A stretch of DNA of 64,000 nt from JAWKTV01 sp041398905. Its GTDB lineage: Bacteria > Planctomycetota > Planctomycetia > Planctomycetales > Planctomycetaceae. Position numbers and translations under genes: made by a program. Shown one piece after another: positions 12,373 to 21,506 of the stretch. The stretch is from NCBI GenBank assembly GCA_041398905.1, contig JAWKTV010000009.1, positions 124,001 through 188,000 of the forward strand, read 5' to 3'. The notes below the pieces were generated by a model. That model saw only the letters and a program-made list of their open reading frames with translations, was not told the DNA's origin and did not search any database. Numbering within the stretch: position 1 is the first letter of the stretch; each line of letters begins with the position of its first letter.

Positions 12373-13086
12373 CTAGTTTTCAGTCTGCGCATCGCCAGTC
12401 GCTGCGGCTTTCCCGCGTGGCGACCTGGTCGTCGCGGTCCGAGTCGACTCCCGAGCGCCCGCGGCACCATCGACCCGCGTTGGCTCTTTGGGCTTCGTGC
12501 GACCGCGGGCCGCCTTCAACAGTCTTTGCATGTCCAGATCGACGGCCGCCTCGTCATTCGTCCGCAGTTCCGCAAGGTCACGATCGAGCCGATCCAGTCG
12601 GGTCACGATACGTGCCCGCTCCAGTTCAATGATGCCGGCCCGCAGTTCACGCTTGCGGCTCAGCAGCGAACGCAGTTCATCCCGCAGCGTGGCGTTCTCT
12701 TCAGCCGCCAGACGGGCAACCAGCAGATGCGAACGGGAATCGATCTTCCAGATGGAAAGTTCGAGCTCATAGCGATCAACCGAACGTTCCTTCATCCGCG
12801 CCAGACGCTCGCTCGACTGATACAGATCGCGAATCGCGTTCTGATACTCGACGGGGTTCATCATTCGCAGCCGGCCCAGCAGATCAACCAGCTCCTCATG
12901 GTGCAGCTCGGCGAACTTCAGTGCGGCGGCCTCCCGTTCGGGAGTCATCTCCAGTGCTTCCGCCGGAGCGATGATGGCCACGGGCTGCGCGACGTCATCC
13001 GCCCGCAGTGACTGGCGCGGTAAGTCAGCGGCCATCACCAGTGTGACGGTCACGATTGCTCGCACGGCGAACCGGTACCCACGCAT
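12373..13086 (-). CDS. Secreted coiled-coil protein of unknown function
   Basis: A 237-residue protein with an N-terminal signal. A helical region from about residue 45 to 190 (ALKFAELHHEELVDLLGRLR, later RDELRSLLSRKRELRAGII) is predicted by eye to be coiled coil. A basic, Ser/Thr/Arg-rich tail follows. Its ATG overlaps the stop of the anti-sigma-like gene by one base (TGATG), which implies translational coupling in the sigma operon. I do not recognise a family. The helix-rich periplasmic form recalls metal-sensing chaperones of the CpxP/ZraP type found next to ECF sigma genes, but this is only a resemblance. Confidence 0.65.
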   Translation of the reverse strand: MRGYRFAVRAIVTVTLVMAADLPRQSLRADDVAQPVAIIAPAEALEMTPEREAAALKFAELHHEELVDLLGRLRMMNPVEYQNAIRDLYQSSERLARMKERSVDRYELELSIWKIDSRSHLLVARLAAEENATLRDELRSLLSRKRELRAGIIELERARIVTRLDRLDRDLAELRTNDEAAVDLDMQRLLKAARGRTKPKEPTRVDGAAGARESTRTATTRSPRGKAAATGDAQTEN

Positions 13087-13877
13087 CACAACTGCTCCTC
13101 GTCGATCATGTCCAGTCCGTCGATCAACTCCAGCACACCCGGCGTCGGCTCGACGGCAGGCAAAGGCGGAAGCGCGACTGCGGCGAACATCCAGCCCGGC
13201 ACCTGCGATTCTGCTGCGCTGGTCTGTTCCTCGACCGGCTCGTCGGTGACCTCGACACCGTCGATGTCGCTGCCGCCGAATCCGTCGTCGTTGATCGCGT
13301 CCCCAGTCAGCGAAGCCCGCTGGGCAAGCGAGGAATGGTGTGATTCCCGTTCAAGTGCCGCCCAGACCGTCAGCAGCGACACGGCCTCCCGGTGCTGCTC
13401 GTCACCCGCAGCGGCAACGCCACCACCGCTGACGACCGCGGCCGGCTCCGCACGTTTGAACGTCGCCCACCAGGCGACCGCGGAAACCGCAAGCAGCAGC
13501 GTCGCGGCGAGAGTCGTCAGCACGCCTTGTGCAAAGGTCAACCGCCGCCGCGAGCCGCGATGTGTCCGCGGGATGATCGCCGTACCTGTCTGCCGGGCCG
13601 ACTCCGCCACCGAAGCGTCTCGCCCCTCCGCGAGCAGGCAAACCGCGCTTCGCAACTGCACCGCGTCAGCCAGTGCTTCACACGCAGACATGTCGTGTTC
13701 CAGCCGGGACTCGAAGGCGGCCCGTTCCGGGGCCGACAGCTCGTCTAACAGGTAACGCATCGCCACCCATTCGACCGACTCGTTGGTCGAACCGTCCGGC
13801 GCGTTGGGGGCGGCGTGACCGCCGGCAGGTGGCGTAAAGGGCTGCTGAGCTGATTCCACGTTGTCACTCCCGCTCAC
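13086..13877 (-). CDS. Anti-sigma-factor-like membrane protein
   Basis: A 263-residue protein coded between and overlapping its neighbours (14 bases with the sigma gene, 1 base with the coiled-coil gene). Residues about 35-90 (MRYLLDELSAPERAAFESRL) resemble the N-terminal anti-sigma fold that holds ECF sigma factors, without a zinc-binding HXXXCXXC motif. One transmembrane helix (LTTLAATLLLAVSAVAWWA) is near 120. An acidic extracytoplasmic domain follows. The start codon is a GTG. Gene order and topology make an anti-sigma role likely; the sequence alone would not prove it. Confidence 0.7.
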   Translation of the reverse strand: MSGSDNVESAQQPFTPPAGGHAAPNAPDGSTNESVEWVAMRYLLDELSAPERAAFESRLEHDMSACEALADAVQLRSAVCLLAEGRDASVAESARQTGTAIIPRTHRGSRRRLTFAQGVLTTLAATLLLAVSAVAWWATFKRAEPAAVVSGGGVAAAGDEQHREAVSLLTVWAALERESHHSSLAQRASLTGDAINDDGFGGSDIDGVEVTDEPVEEQTSAAESQVPGWMFAAVALPPLPAVEPTPGVLELIDGLDMIDEEQL

Positions 13878-14517
13878 GCAGGGCCTCTGAAAGTTTCTGA
13901 ACCGCCAGCCGCATCCGAGTCAGCACCGTTCCCACCGGCACCGCCAACTCCGCGGCGATCTCGGCGAAGGTCTGTTGATGATAAATCCGACGCTCGACGA
14001 CATCCCGTTGTTCGACCGGCAGCCGACTCAACGCCTCCCGCACCAGCCGAACCTGCTCTCCCTGCACGACCATCGCGAGCGGGCTGTCGTCCTCCGAAGC
14101 CGTCGCGATCCGCCGCTCCTCCACCTTTCGCTCGTGGGCACGCCCTTCCGCCCCCTGCCGCCGACGGGCCAGCAACGCCTCGTTGCGAGCCACTTTGTAC
14201 AGCCACGCCTTCCGCGCTTCCGGAGGAACTCCCCCAGCACCTCGCAGGGCCTTCTCGAAGGTCGCCTGCACCACTTCCCGCGCGACCTCCCGCTGACCCA
14301 AAATTCCGAACGCGAACGCCAACAACCGCTCGCCATACTCCAGATACAGCGCACCCGCTTCGCTGGCCGGCAATGCCAACCGGCTAGAGATACTGTATAC
14401 CCCTTCACTGTCGCCAAGGCTCGACGCCTCGATCTCAGCACTCTCACGTCCCGAGTCCGTCCCACCATTCTCGGCTGACACGGTATCTCCGGGGCCGCCT
14501 TTCCCAATTCCCGTCAC
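13864..14517 (-). CDS. ECF-type RNA polymerase sigma factor
   Basis: A 217-residue sigma70-family regulator. Region 2 is seen in YLEYGERLLAFAFGILGQRE and KAWLYKVARNEALLARRR. Region 4 is seen in LSRLPVEQRDVVERRIYHQ with the helix-turn-helix FAEIAAELAVPVGTVLTRMR. The first 50 residues are an acidic, low-complexity extension, and the true start may lie inside it, since the first codon here is GTG. It heads a minus-strand cluster of anti-sigma-like gene, coiled-coil gene, PSCyt gene and DUF1501 gene, and probably controls at least the first two, and perhaps itself. Confidence 0.88.
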   Translation of the reverse strand: MTGIGKGGPGDTVSAENGGTDSGRESAEIEASSLGDSEGVYSISSRLALPASEAGALYLEYGERLLAFAFGILGQREVAREVVQATFEKALRGAGGVPPEARKAWLYKVARNEALLARRRQGAEGRAHERKVEERRIATASEDDSPLAMVVQGEQVRLVREALSRLPVEQRDVVERRIYHQQTFAEIAAELAVPVGTVLTRMRLAVQKLSEALRERE

Positions 14518-14850
14518 GAGTGGATCCCTCGATGAATCGTGGGATTACGCGGCGTCTCCCCGAGCGAAGATGCGCGAGCCGATCTGATTATTTTCTCGAT
14601 TTTCTGCATTTCTCAGGAATCAGGATTACGGCTACTTCGTTGTACTCTTCCAGTGGACATCGTTCGCGTTATTGGCAAACGATAACGAGTGTCGCAGGCT
14701 CGATGCCAAGCCGCCAACGACGCTGGACCGATCCGGCCGAAGCCCGAACGTCGGTCATCACCTGACGAACTCGAAGCACCGACGAATCGCAAGCAGCCAG
14801 GAGGGCTGGCAATCCGCCGCTGAACATCGTCGACCCGTGAGGATCGCCGC
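14518..14850. other. Intergenic between divergent regulators
   Basis: About 330 bases between the sigma factor and the RsbU-like gene. It should hold both promoters. No ORF, RNA or strong hairpin stands out. Confidence 0.35.
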
Positions 14851-16938
14851 GTGACTCTGACAACCCCCAGCCCCGCCGTCCGTCGTTGCATCGACAGCAT
14901 CGTGCAGCTGCTGCAGGACACCGACATCGAGTCGCCGTTCCAGTCTGTCCTTGCACAGGTGCTGGGGCTGCTGCGGAGTCCGATCGGTTTTTGCGGCTAC
15001 ATCGACGCAGCGGGCAGCCTCGTACTCGCCGCGGCATCGCCCGGGGTGCATACCAGCGGGCAGTCGCCTCCCCGATTCCCCCAAGAGCGCTGGGGCGGGC
15101 TGTGGGGACAGGTGCTGACGGGTCGGCAGCCGCTGTTGCGGAACGGGTCCCACCACGTCCCGGTCGGCCACCTCGCCATCGAGCGATCGCTCAGCGTCCC
15201 GCTGCTCGATCACGCCAATCTGATCGGGTCGCTGCTCGTGGCCAACCGCGACTTCGACTATGGAGAGGACGACTTGCAAACGCTCCACTGTGTGGGGCAA
15301 GCCATCGCTCCCACGCTGAGGCAACGAATCGCACGCGATGCCGGCATCGGCGCGACGCGGTCGATCCATCTCGCGCCGTCCACAACGACGGCAGTTGACC
15401 CCCTTGAAGTTCGCCTGAAGCAGTTGGAGGACATTCTCGACACGACGCCGGCGGTCGTTTACGTCAAGGATCTAGAGGGTCGTTACGAGTTCATTAATCG
15501 CCGGTATGAGGAACGGTTTCACGTCGACCGCCGGTCGGTCATCGGTTTGACCGATCACGACATCTGGCCCCGCCATCTGGCCGACGGCTTTCGCGAGAAC
15601 GACCGCCGCGTCGCAGAGGCGGGTGAGCCGCTGCATCTCGAAGAGATCGCCCAGCACGACGACGGACCGCACACCTACTTCTCCGTAAAGTTCCCGCTGC
15701 ATGACGATCAAGGGAAGGTCCGCGCGGTCGGGGGAGTCTCCACGGACATCACCGAGGACCGCCGCAATCGCCACCAACTCGACTCGCTGGCGATGCGGCT
15801 GAATCTGATCCTCAACTCGGTCGGCGACGGCGTGTTCGGGATCGACCGCCACGGTCGGCTGGAGTTCATGAACAGCACGGCCTGCCAACTGCTCGGTTAT
15901 TCGCAACAGGAGCTGCTGGGGAGGCCGGTTCTGGCTTCAATCTTCGACAAACCGTCAGATGACGAGCAGCACCTGCTGATCGAGTGCCCCGTGTGGACAT
16001 CGCTGCGCGAGGGTGAGACCTTCGCTGAGGACTTCGCGCGCTTCCGCACCCGCGAAGGGGCCGCGGTTCCCGTCGAGTATGTCAGTACGCCGATCGTGCA
16101 AGACGGCGAAGTCACCGGAGCGGTCATCGCCTTCCGCGACATCTCGGCGCAACTGGAGGTCCAGTCGCGGATCGAGACGCAACGGCAACTCGAACTGCGG
16201 CAGCAGGCGAACGAAGCGCAGCTCCGGGCGGTCCGTGAGCTGCAGTTGACCATGTTTTCTGCCTCGTCGCCGGTCGTGCCCGGTTTCGCGATCGCCAGCC
16301 GCGGTGACGCCAGTGACATCGTCTCCGGAGACTTCCACGACTTCATTCGGCTCGACGACGGCACCCTGATGATCATCGTCGCCGACGCCTCCGGGCACGA
16401 CCTGCCGGCGGCGGTTCATATGGTCGAGACGCACGCCGCCCTGCACGCGCTCATGGACTGTGACATCCCCGTCAATGAGTTGCTGCCCCGGCTCAATCGC
16501 ACGCTCTCCCGGCATCTCGTGGGGCGATTCGTCTCCATGTTTCTGGTGCGACTTGATCCGGGCACCGGAGCGATCCAGTTCGCGGGGGCCGGCCACGATG
16601 CGCTGCTGATGCGGGCCGACGGGACGGTCGAACGACTCTGCAGCACGGGGCTGGTGCTCGGACTGTGCGACGACGCCGAGTTCGCCCCGCTGTCCACCCG
16701 CACGCTCGAACCGGGCGACACACTGCTGCTCGCGACGGATGGTCTGCATGAAACCACCAATCGGTTGAACGAGCTGTTCGGACGCGGACGAATCGAGGAA
16801 CTGCTGCATCGTGGACGCACCCAGACCGTGGAAGAGACGCTCGTGACACTCTTCGACGAGTGTCAACGGTTCGGGGCCGGAGTCCCCGCCGATGATCGCA
16901 CGGCCGTGCTGATTCGCCGACTGGCCCCCGCGTCTTAG
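14851..16938 (+). CDS. GAF-PAS-PAS-PP2C (RsbU/SpoIIE-type) serine phosphatase
   Basis: A 695-residue soluble signalling phosphatase. Residues about 10-165 form a GAF domain. A first PAS domain runs from about 190 to 305 (TPAVVYVKDLEGRYEFINRR), a second from about 315 to 430 (GVFGIDRHGRLEFMNSTA). After a short linker helix a SpoIIE-type PP2C domain begins near 465, with the metal-binding GDASDIVSGDFHDF, ADASGHDLPAA and FAGAGHDALLM motifs and the terminal DDRTAVLIRR. Such proteins dephosphorylate anti-anti-sigma proteins in partner-switching cascades. No STAS or RsbW gene is nearby, so its target is unknown. The start is a GTG. Confidence 0.88.
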   Translation: MTLTTPSPAVRRCIDSIVQLLQDTDIESPFQSVLAQVLGLLRSPIGFCGYIDAAGSLVLAAASPGVHTSGQSPPRFPQERWGGLWGQVLTGRQPLLRNGSHHVPVGHLAIERSLSVPLLDHANLIGSLLVANRDFDYGEDDLQTLHCVGQAIAPTLRQRIARDAGIGATRSIHLAPSTTTAVDPLEVRLKQLEDILDTTPAVVYVKDLEGRYEFINRRYEERFHVDRRSVIGLTDHDIWPRHLADGFRENDRRVAEAGEPLHLEEIAQHDDGPHTYFSVKFPLHDDQGKVRAVGGVSTDITEDRRNRHQLDSLAMRLNLILNSVGDGVFGIDRHGRLEFMNSTACQLLGYSQQELLGRPVLASIFDKPSDDEQHLLIECPVWTSLREGETFAEDFARFRTREGAAVPVEYVSTPIVQDGEVTGAVIAFRDISAQLEVQSRIETQRQLELRQQANEAQLRAVRELQLTMFSASSPVVPGFAIASRGDASDIVSGDFHDFIRLDDGTLMIIVADASGHDLPAAVHMVETHAALHALMDCDIPVNELLPRLNRTLSRHLVGRFVSMFLVRLDPGTGAIQFAGAGHDALLMRADGTVERLCSTGLVLGLCDDAEFAPLSTRTLEPGDTLLLATDGLHETTNRLNELFGRGRIEELLHRGRTQTVEETLVTLFDECQRFGAGVPADDRTAVLIRRLAPAS

Positions 16939-17166
16939 CTCGGGCCGCCCCGCTGTGCTGAACATCCCGGCCCGCTCGATTCCGCGACTCCACCCTCCGC
17001 AAGGAGTGCCGCCGCGGGTGACGCGAGGACGACGCGGCGATTCGCTATCATGGGGGACAGCTGGTCGGCGGCGTCGGCTCGGGCATCTTCCGTACGAGTG
17101 ATGATCGCCAGCGAAGTACTCCATGGCCGCCGTTCGTCTCATTCAGAACCGTTGTGAGTCATTGCC

Positions 17167-18147
17167 ATGCCGGCGAAGTCGTCGAATCCGCAGGGAGCCA
17201 TCGTCACGAAGATTCTGCAGGTGCTGGGCATCAAAGGGTCGATCGCCGTTTTCGTGCTGCTGCTCGCGTACCTGTTGCTGCGGCCGTGGCTGCAGGACCG
17301 ACTCGGCGTTGAGCTGCCGGGCCTGTTCGCCGAGGCCGCACCGACCGCCGCGGCCAATCCGGCACCCGAATCGAGCAGTCCGACGAAAGGCCGAGTCGCC
17401 AGTGCCGACTCACCCAACGCTTCCCCCGATAGCCGCGTCGCGACGACCACACCCTCCCGGCCGCAGCCGACCCGGAACGAGCCTGCGCAGTCCACGCGGA
17501 GTACCTCCCAACGCGAACCCGACCAGAACTCGACGACGAATGCGGGCTCCAGTGCGACATCAACTGACTCCCGGACGACCACCACTCCCCCGAAGCCGAC
17601 ACCGTCAACCCAGCCGTCTTCGCCGGTCGGAACGCCCAGCACCAGCAAGCCGTCCTCGTCGACCACACCCGACACCCCGACATCGACAACCACACCGGCT
17701 TCAACGACCAAGCCGAGCACGCCTCCCCGCACCACACCGCCGAAGGCCGAGCCGAAGCTGGGCGAGCTGACGGAGATTGGACGCGGCGACCTGCGATCCA
17801 CGGCTGGTCTAATCTACCGCAAGCTCCGTAGCGAGCACCGCGTCGAACACGTGATGCGGCACTCCGAGGACGACCAGAGTCGACCGATTCATGGCGTCTT
17901 TGATGGTGATCGCGAGGAAATCCTGGCGCTCATCGACGAAGCGTGGATGATGGCCCAGCAGCGCGGCCCCCCCGCCGTTCGCAAGGAGCAGCAGGACGAC
18001 CGCACGGTGTACATGATCGACCTTGGACGGAAGATCGGCTACATCGGCGGCCAGAGCGGGAAGCGTCAACGGAACCCCGCCTGCCGGCATCTGCAGCTCG
18101 TCGTCGAGGACAACGAGGTCATCACCGCGTATCCCAAGCGCCCGTAG
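17167..18147 (+). CDS. Membrane-anchored protein with a possible RNase-fold C-terminal domain
   Basis: A 326-residue protein in three parts. Residues 1-45 contain one transmembrane helix (SIAVFVLLLAYLLLRPW). Residues about 55-205 are a Ser/Thr/Pro-rich flexible linker. Residues about 210-326 form a compact domain with HRVEHVMRHSED, PIHGVFDG, ILALIDEAWMM, YMIDLGRKIGYIGG and a final VVEDNEVITAYPKR. The His-rich start, the 'hG-Y-GG' centre and the final TAYP strand resemble the BECR/EndoU-like toxin RNases and the CdiA RNase-like domains. That is pattern memory only, and a host-side non-toxic role is possible. No immunity gene is evident nearby. Confidence 0.6.
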   Translation: MPAKSSNPQGAIVTKILQVLGIKGSIAVFVLLLAYLLLRPWLQDRLGVELPGLFAEAAPTAAANPAPESSSPTKGRVASADSPNASPDSRVATTTPSRPQPTRNEPAQSTRSTSQREPDQNSTTNAGSSATSTDSRTTTTPPKPTPSTQPSSPVGTPSTSKPSSSTTPDTPTSTTTPASTTKPSTPPRTTPPKAEPKLGELTEIGRGDLRSTAGLIYRKLRSEHRVEHVMRHSEDDQSRPIHGVFDGDREEILALIDEAWMMAQQRGPPAVRKEQQDDRTVYMIDLGRKIGYIGGQSGKRQRNPACRHLQLVVEDNEVITAYPKRP

Positions 18148-18177
18148 CGAAGGTGGTGCTCCCAGAGCCCCCCGGCG

Positions 18178-19374
18178 TCATTCCAGCGTCGACAGATCGC
18201 TGAACGGCTTCTTGAAGGGGCGGTCCGCCACGTAGCGATGGGCCGTCATCCAGGAAAAACTCGTCAGCTCCCTGTTCGCCGGATCCGGGTCCGGCAACGG
18301 CACGCCATCGGCCTCCGCATAGATTGTGCGGACGACATCGACTGGCCGGCGCGCGGGCGGCACCAGATCGTAGCCGGTGCCCTTCGTCAGCAGCAGCCAG
18401 CTATTCTCACGAAACCCGCTGTGCAGCCGTTCGCGCGTGCGGGCCGTCAGCCGCGCCTTCGCTTCCGCCGAAAGGTCGTCCCGCGCCCCGATCTTCGCGA
18501 TCAGCTTTTGCGTCTCCGAGACGTCGTAGCTCACCCAGCCATAGCCCGGCAGAAACGCTTCCAGCTTGCAATGCGAAGGTGAATTCTTGGGAAACAGCGA
18601 CAGCCCGTAAGTCACTCGGGTCGGCGATCCCAGTGCGCGGCCCATGGTCGCACACAGGCCGTGGTAGTCGCTGCAGTGTCCGCGGCGGAGAGCGAAGGCA
18701 TGATTCGCATCGGCCCGCAGCGACGCCCGGACATGATCGTACTCGAGGTTCGCATCAACCCAGTCGATCGCCGCCAGCAGCCTCGCGGACCCCGTCCGAT
18801 CTTCGCGGATGCCCTGCAGCACCGTATCCAGTTCCGACTGATCCTCCACCGACTGCGGCTGCAGGTAAGGCTCGAACGTCGCCGGCCACTCGTGGACTTC
18901 CCTGACTTCCGCCGGGTTCACATGCCATTGCAGTTCGGACACGACCGCCGTGAACTGGTGCTGAATAATCTGTGCCCCTTCGGGGTGATGGAACTCGAAA
19001 TAGGCGAAGCGATTGCCATAGACCGGCTCGGCCCCAACTTGCGGTTCGACTTCCATCGGGAACGTGCTGAGACGCGAATCGCTGATCGTCTGGCCGGCGT
19101 CCGACTGAGGCAGCGGCAACCAGACCTTCAATAGCTCACAGTGATAAGGCGGCGTCACGATCACCCGAAAATCGACCGTGTGCGTCACCGGATCGCTGAT
19201 CGACGCCCCGTACGGCGCGGCCGGATCCAGTTCCGACATTGCGCCATCCGCCGCGAGACAGGTCGCCAAGTAGTGCAGCGTCAGCACGACGAGGGCGTCT
19301 CGCAAACCTGCGCCCCGTCGCCGGTCACTCCTCCGGCGACGCAACTGAAGGTGGTTCAGCCTGTTGAGCCTCAT
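18178..19374 (-). CDS. Secreted transglutaminase-like protein
   Basis: A protein of about 398 residues with an N-terminal hydrophobic segment (ALVVLTLHYLATCLA). A beta domain (residues about 60-165) is followed by a transglutaminase-like cysteine protease core. The catalytic Cys is in RRGHCSDYHGLCATMGRALG, the His in SHCKLEAFLPGYGWV and the Asp in SYDVSET. The fold covers both peptidases and protein cross-linking enzymes, so the substrate cannot be told. I took the ATG at 19374; longer starts exist upstream but add only basic residues. It converges with the gene at 17167-18147. Confidence 0.82.
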   Translation of the reverse strand: MRLNRLNHLQLRRRRSDRRRGAGLRDALVVLTLHYLATCLAADGAMSELDPAAPYGASISDPVTHTVDFRVIVTPPYHCELLKVWLPLPQSDAGQTISDSRLSTFPMEVEPQVGAEPVYGNRFAYFEFHHPEGAQIIQHQFTAVVSELQWHVNPAEVREVHEWPATFEPYLQPQSVEDQSELDTVLQGIREDRTGSARLLAAIDWVDANLEYDHVRASLRADANHAFALRRGHCSDYHGLCATMGRALGSPTRVTYGLSLFPKNSPSHCKLEAFLPGYGWVSYDVSETQKLIAKIGARDDLSAEAKARLTARTRERLHSGFRENSWLLLTKGTGYDLVPPARRPVDVVRTIYAEADGVPLPDPDPANRELTSFSWMTAHRYVADRPFKKPFSDLSTLE

Positions 19375-19416
19375 GGCGGTTCTCATTCTGCGGGCCGTCA
19401 GCAATGTGGAGATGTG

Positions 19417-20343
19417 CTAGTTGGCCGAGTTGTCGTAGTGGTCTGTCGATTCGGCACTGGACACATTCACGAGCGCCCGTCCCGGGACGCTGGCGACATC
19501 CTCTTCGTCACGGAACACCAATTGGTATAGCCCGGCTCCCAGCACCGCGCCAAAGATTGGCGCGATCATGTAGACATAAATGATGCCCATGCCATTCGGG
19601 CCGGGCGCGGCCGCAGCTCCCCAGCCGGCACACACCGCGAACAGCCGGGGACCGAAGTCGCGTGCCGGATTGAAGCACGCCTGCGTCAGCGGCGCGATCA
19701 CGCAGATCAGCGCCGTCACAGTCAAGCCGATGAACAGCGGAGCGAGCCTTTCCGGCTGCGTCTTGTTTCGCGGATCGGTGATGCCAACCACCACGAAGGC
19801 GAGGATCGCCGTCCCGAGCAGCTCGATGCCAAAGGCCCTGGGTGTGCAGACGAGTTCCTGCATCTCGGCCCAGCGAGCCGCGTCGAAGGGGCCGTCGGCG
19901 GCGGCGATTGGACCGGGGTTGGGGTAGTACTCCCCGTAGCACATCGCGGTGACGATGCTGCCAGGTTCGCCACGGCTGACCCCCTTGGCCGCCTCCTTCT
20001 CGGCCAGGTAACCGCCGAAGACCAGATACAATGCCGCCGCCGCCACGAAGGCTCCCACGAGCTGCCCGGCGATGTAGCCCAGCACGCGTCCGCGCGGGAA
20101 CAGGTTCCAGGCGGCGAGCGCGATCGTGATCGCTGGATTGATGTGCGCTCCGCTGACGCCGCCGATGGTGTAAATCGCCAGCATGATCGCGATGCCCCAC
20201 ACGATGCCGACCTGCCAGAGGCCGTTCAGATCGCCGGTCAGCACCGCCACATGCACGGCCCCACAGCCGAAGAACACGAGGATAAACGTGCCGATCGCCT
20301 CCGCGAGGACGCAGGTCGAGAGTCGATGTCGAGGGGTGGACAT
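19417..20343 (-). CDS. Aquaglyceroporin (MIP family, GlpF-like)
   Basis: A 308-residue channel in the inner membrane for glycerol or other small neutral solutes. The two half-helix motifs are SGAHINPAITIALA (first NPA) and ACFNPARDFGPRL (second NPA). The Asp after the second NPA-R is the mark of glycerol facilitators instead of strict water channels. Six hydrophobic stretches are visible, and a longer extracellular loop (about residues 105-150) lies between the halves. No glpK or glpD is adjacent, so it is not in a glycerol operon here. Confidence 0.9.
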   Translation of the reverse strand: MSTPRHRLSTCVLAEAIGTFILVFFGCGAVHVAVLTGDLNGLWQVGIVWGIAIMLAIYTIGGVSGAHINPAITIALAAWNLFPRGRVLGYIAGQLVGAFVAAAALYLVFGGYLAEKEAAKGVSRGEPGSIVTAMCYGEYYPNPGPIAAADGPFDAARWAEMQELVCTPRAFGIELLGTAILAFVVVGITDPRNKTQPERLAPLFIGLTVTALICVIAPLTQACFNPARDFGPRLFAVCAGWGAAAAPGPNGMGIIYVYMIAPIFGAVLGAGLYQLVFRDEEDVASVPGRALVNVSSAESTDHYDNSAN

Positions 20344-20496
20344 TGCAGATCCATCAATCGTGAACAGGTCGCATTTGACGCGACGTGGGAGATCATCACG
20401 CGCGATCGAGTCGACACTCTGACGACTGTACGAGCGTTTGTCGATGCTGACACATGTGGGCTTACGGTGAGGCGGCGACGACCGCGTGGCGGAGGC

Positions 20497-21450
20497 TCAG
20501 TTGGCTGTATCTTCGACGTCTTGGGGGACGGTCCAGCCCACCTGCTCCAGCCACGTCGCGGCGCGGTCGGGCCAGGTGTCGACATCCGAGTCTTCGACCG
20601 GACGCAACCCATACCCGTGCCCGCCATTGGCGTAGATGTGCAACTCGGCCGGCAGGTTCAGTCGCTTGAGGGCCGTGTAGAAGTAGACGCTGCTGAGCGA
20701 CGTAACTCCATCGTCGTGCGCGTGCACGAGGAAGCTGGCGGGCGTTTGTGGCGAGACGGTCACCTCCTCGGCGAGGCCATCGGCTGTGCTGTTCACCAGT
20801 CGCCAGGGATAGAGCAGCAGGCAGGCATCGGGCCGAGGGCTGGCGGCATCGATGTCGTCGATCGCCTGATACTCGGGGTGATCAAACCGCGTGCTCACCA
20901 GAGCCGCCGCGTTTCCGCCCGCGGAGAAGCCCAGTACTCCGATGCGGTTCGCGTCGAGGCCCCACTGCTTCGCATGTGTACGGACCAGACGCACCGCTCG
21001 CTGCCCATCCTGCACCGGCCGCGACCAGAATGCCGCCTCTTCCCACGACGCCGCCTTCGAGCGATAACGCACCACACCCGCCGCGATACCCAGCGAGTTC
21101 AGCCACTCGGCGACCTCGCTGCCTTCCTTGTCAACGACGACATAGTTGTAACCACCGCCCGGGAACACCAGCACGGCCGCTCCGCTTCGTTGACCGGCGG
21201 GCGGATCGTACCACCAGAGCTGCGGCCGCGTGATCGCCTCGACCCGCGTGGCCGGCGGTATCTCGTTGGCACGTTGGGGACGCGGGTGTCCCACGTCGCG
21301 GGTCGTTTCGCCAGGCGCCAGGTCAGGCCAGAGATCGACGATTCGGTCGGGCTCGCGAGCCTCGACCGATCCCATGCCCGCGGCGAACAACAGCAACGCA
21401 GTGGGGACCAGACAGTTCAGCAGTTGTGTGCAATTCATGGCGATCTTCAT
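20497..21450 (-). CDS. Secreted alpha/beta-hydrolase (acetyl esterase type)
   Basis: A 317-residue exported esterase. A signal peptide ends near residue 30 (GMGSVEA). The oxyanion region is LVFPGGGYNYVV, the nucleophile GFSAGGNAA (Ser near 173), the Asp probably in HAHDDGVTS and the His in YANGGHGYGL. This arrangement is the BD-FAE / acetylxylan-esterase-like branch of the family, often encoded with polysaccharide-degrading genes in planctomycetes. The neighbouring sulfatase in the same orientation supports a role in breaking down sulfated or acetylated polysaccharides, but this is inference. Confidence 0.85.
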   Translation of the reverse strand: MKIAMNCTQLLNCLVPTALLLFAAGMGSVEAREPDRIVDLWPDLAPGETTRDVGHPRPQRANEIPPATRVEAITRPQLWWYDPPAGQRSGAAVLVFPGGGYNYVVVDKEGSEVAEWLNSLGIAAGVVRYRSKAASWEEAAFWSRPVQDGQRAVRLVRTHAKQWGLDANRIGVLGFSAGGNAAALVSTRFDHPEYQAIDDIDAASPRPDACLLLYPWRLVNSTADGLAEEVTVSPQTPASFLVHAHDDGVTSLSSVYFYTALKRLNLPAELHIYANGGHGYGLRPVEDSDVDTWPDRAATWLEQVGWTVPQDVEDTAN

Positions 21451-21506
21451 CCGAATCGAAAGCGCAGAGCGCCCGCCTGCGGTCGCCCTGCGATGTCATG
21501 ATGGTT

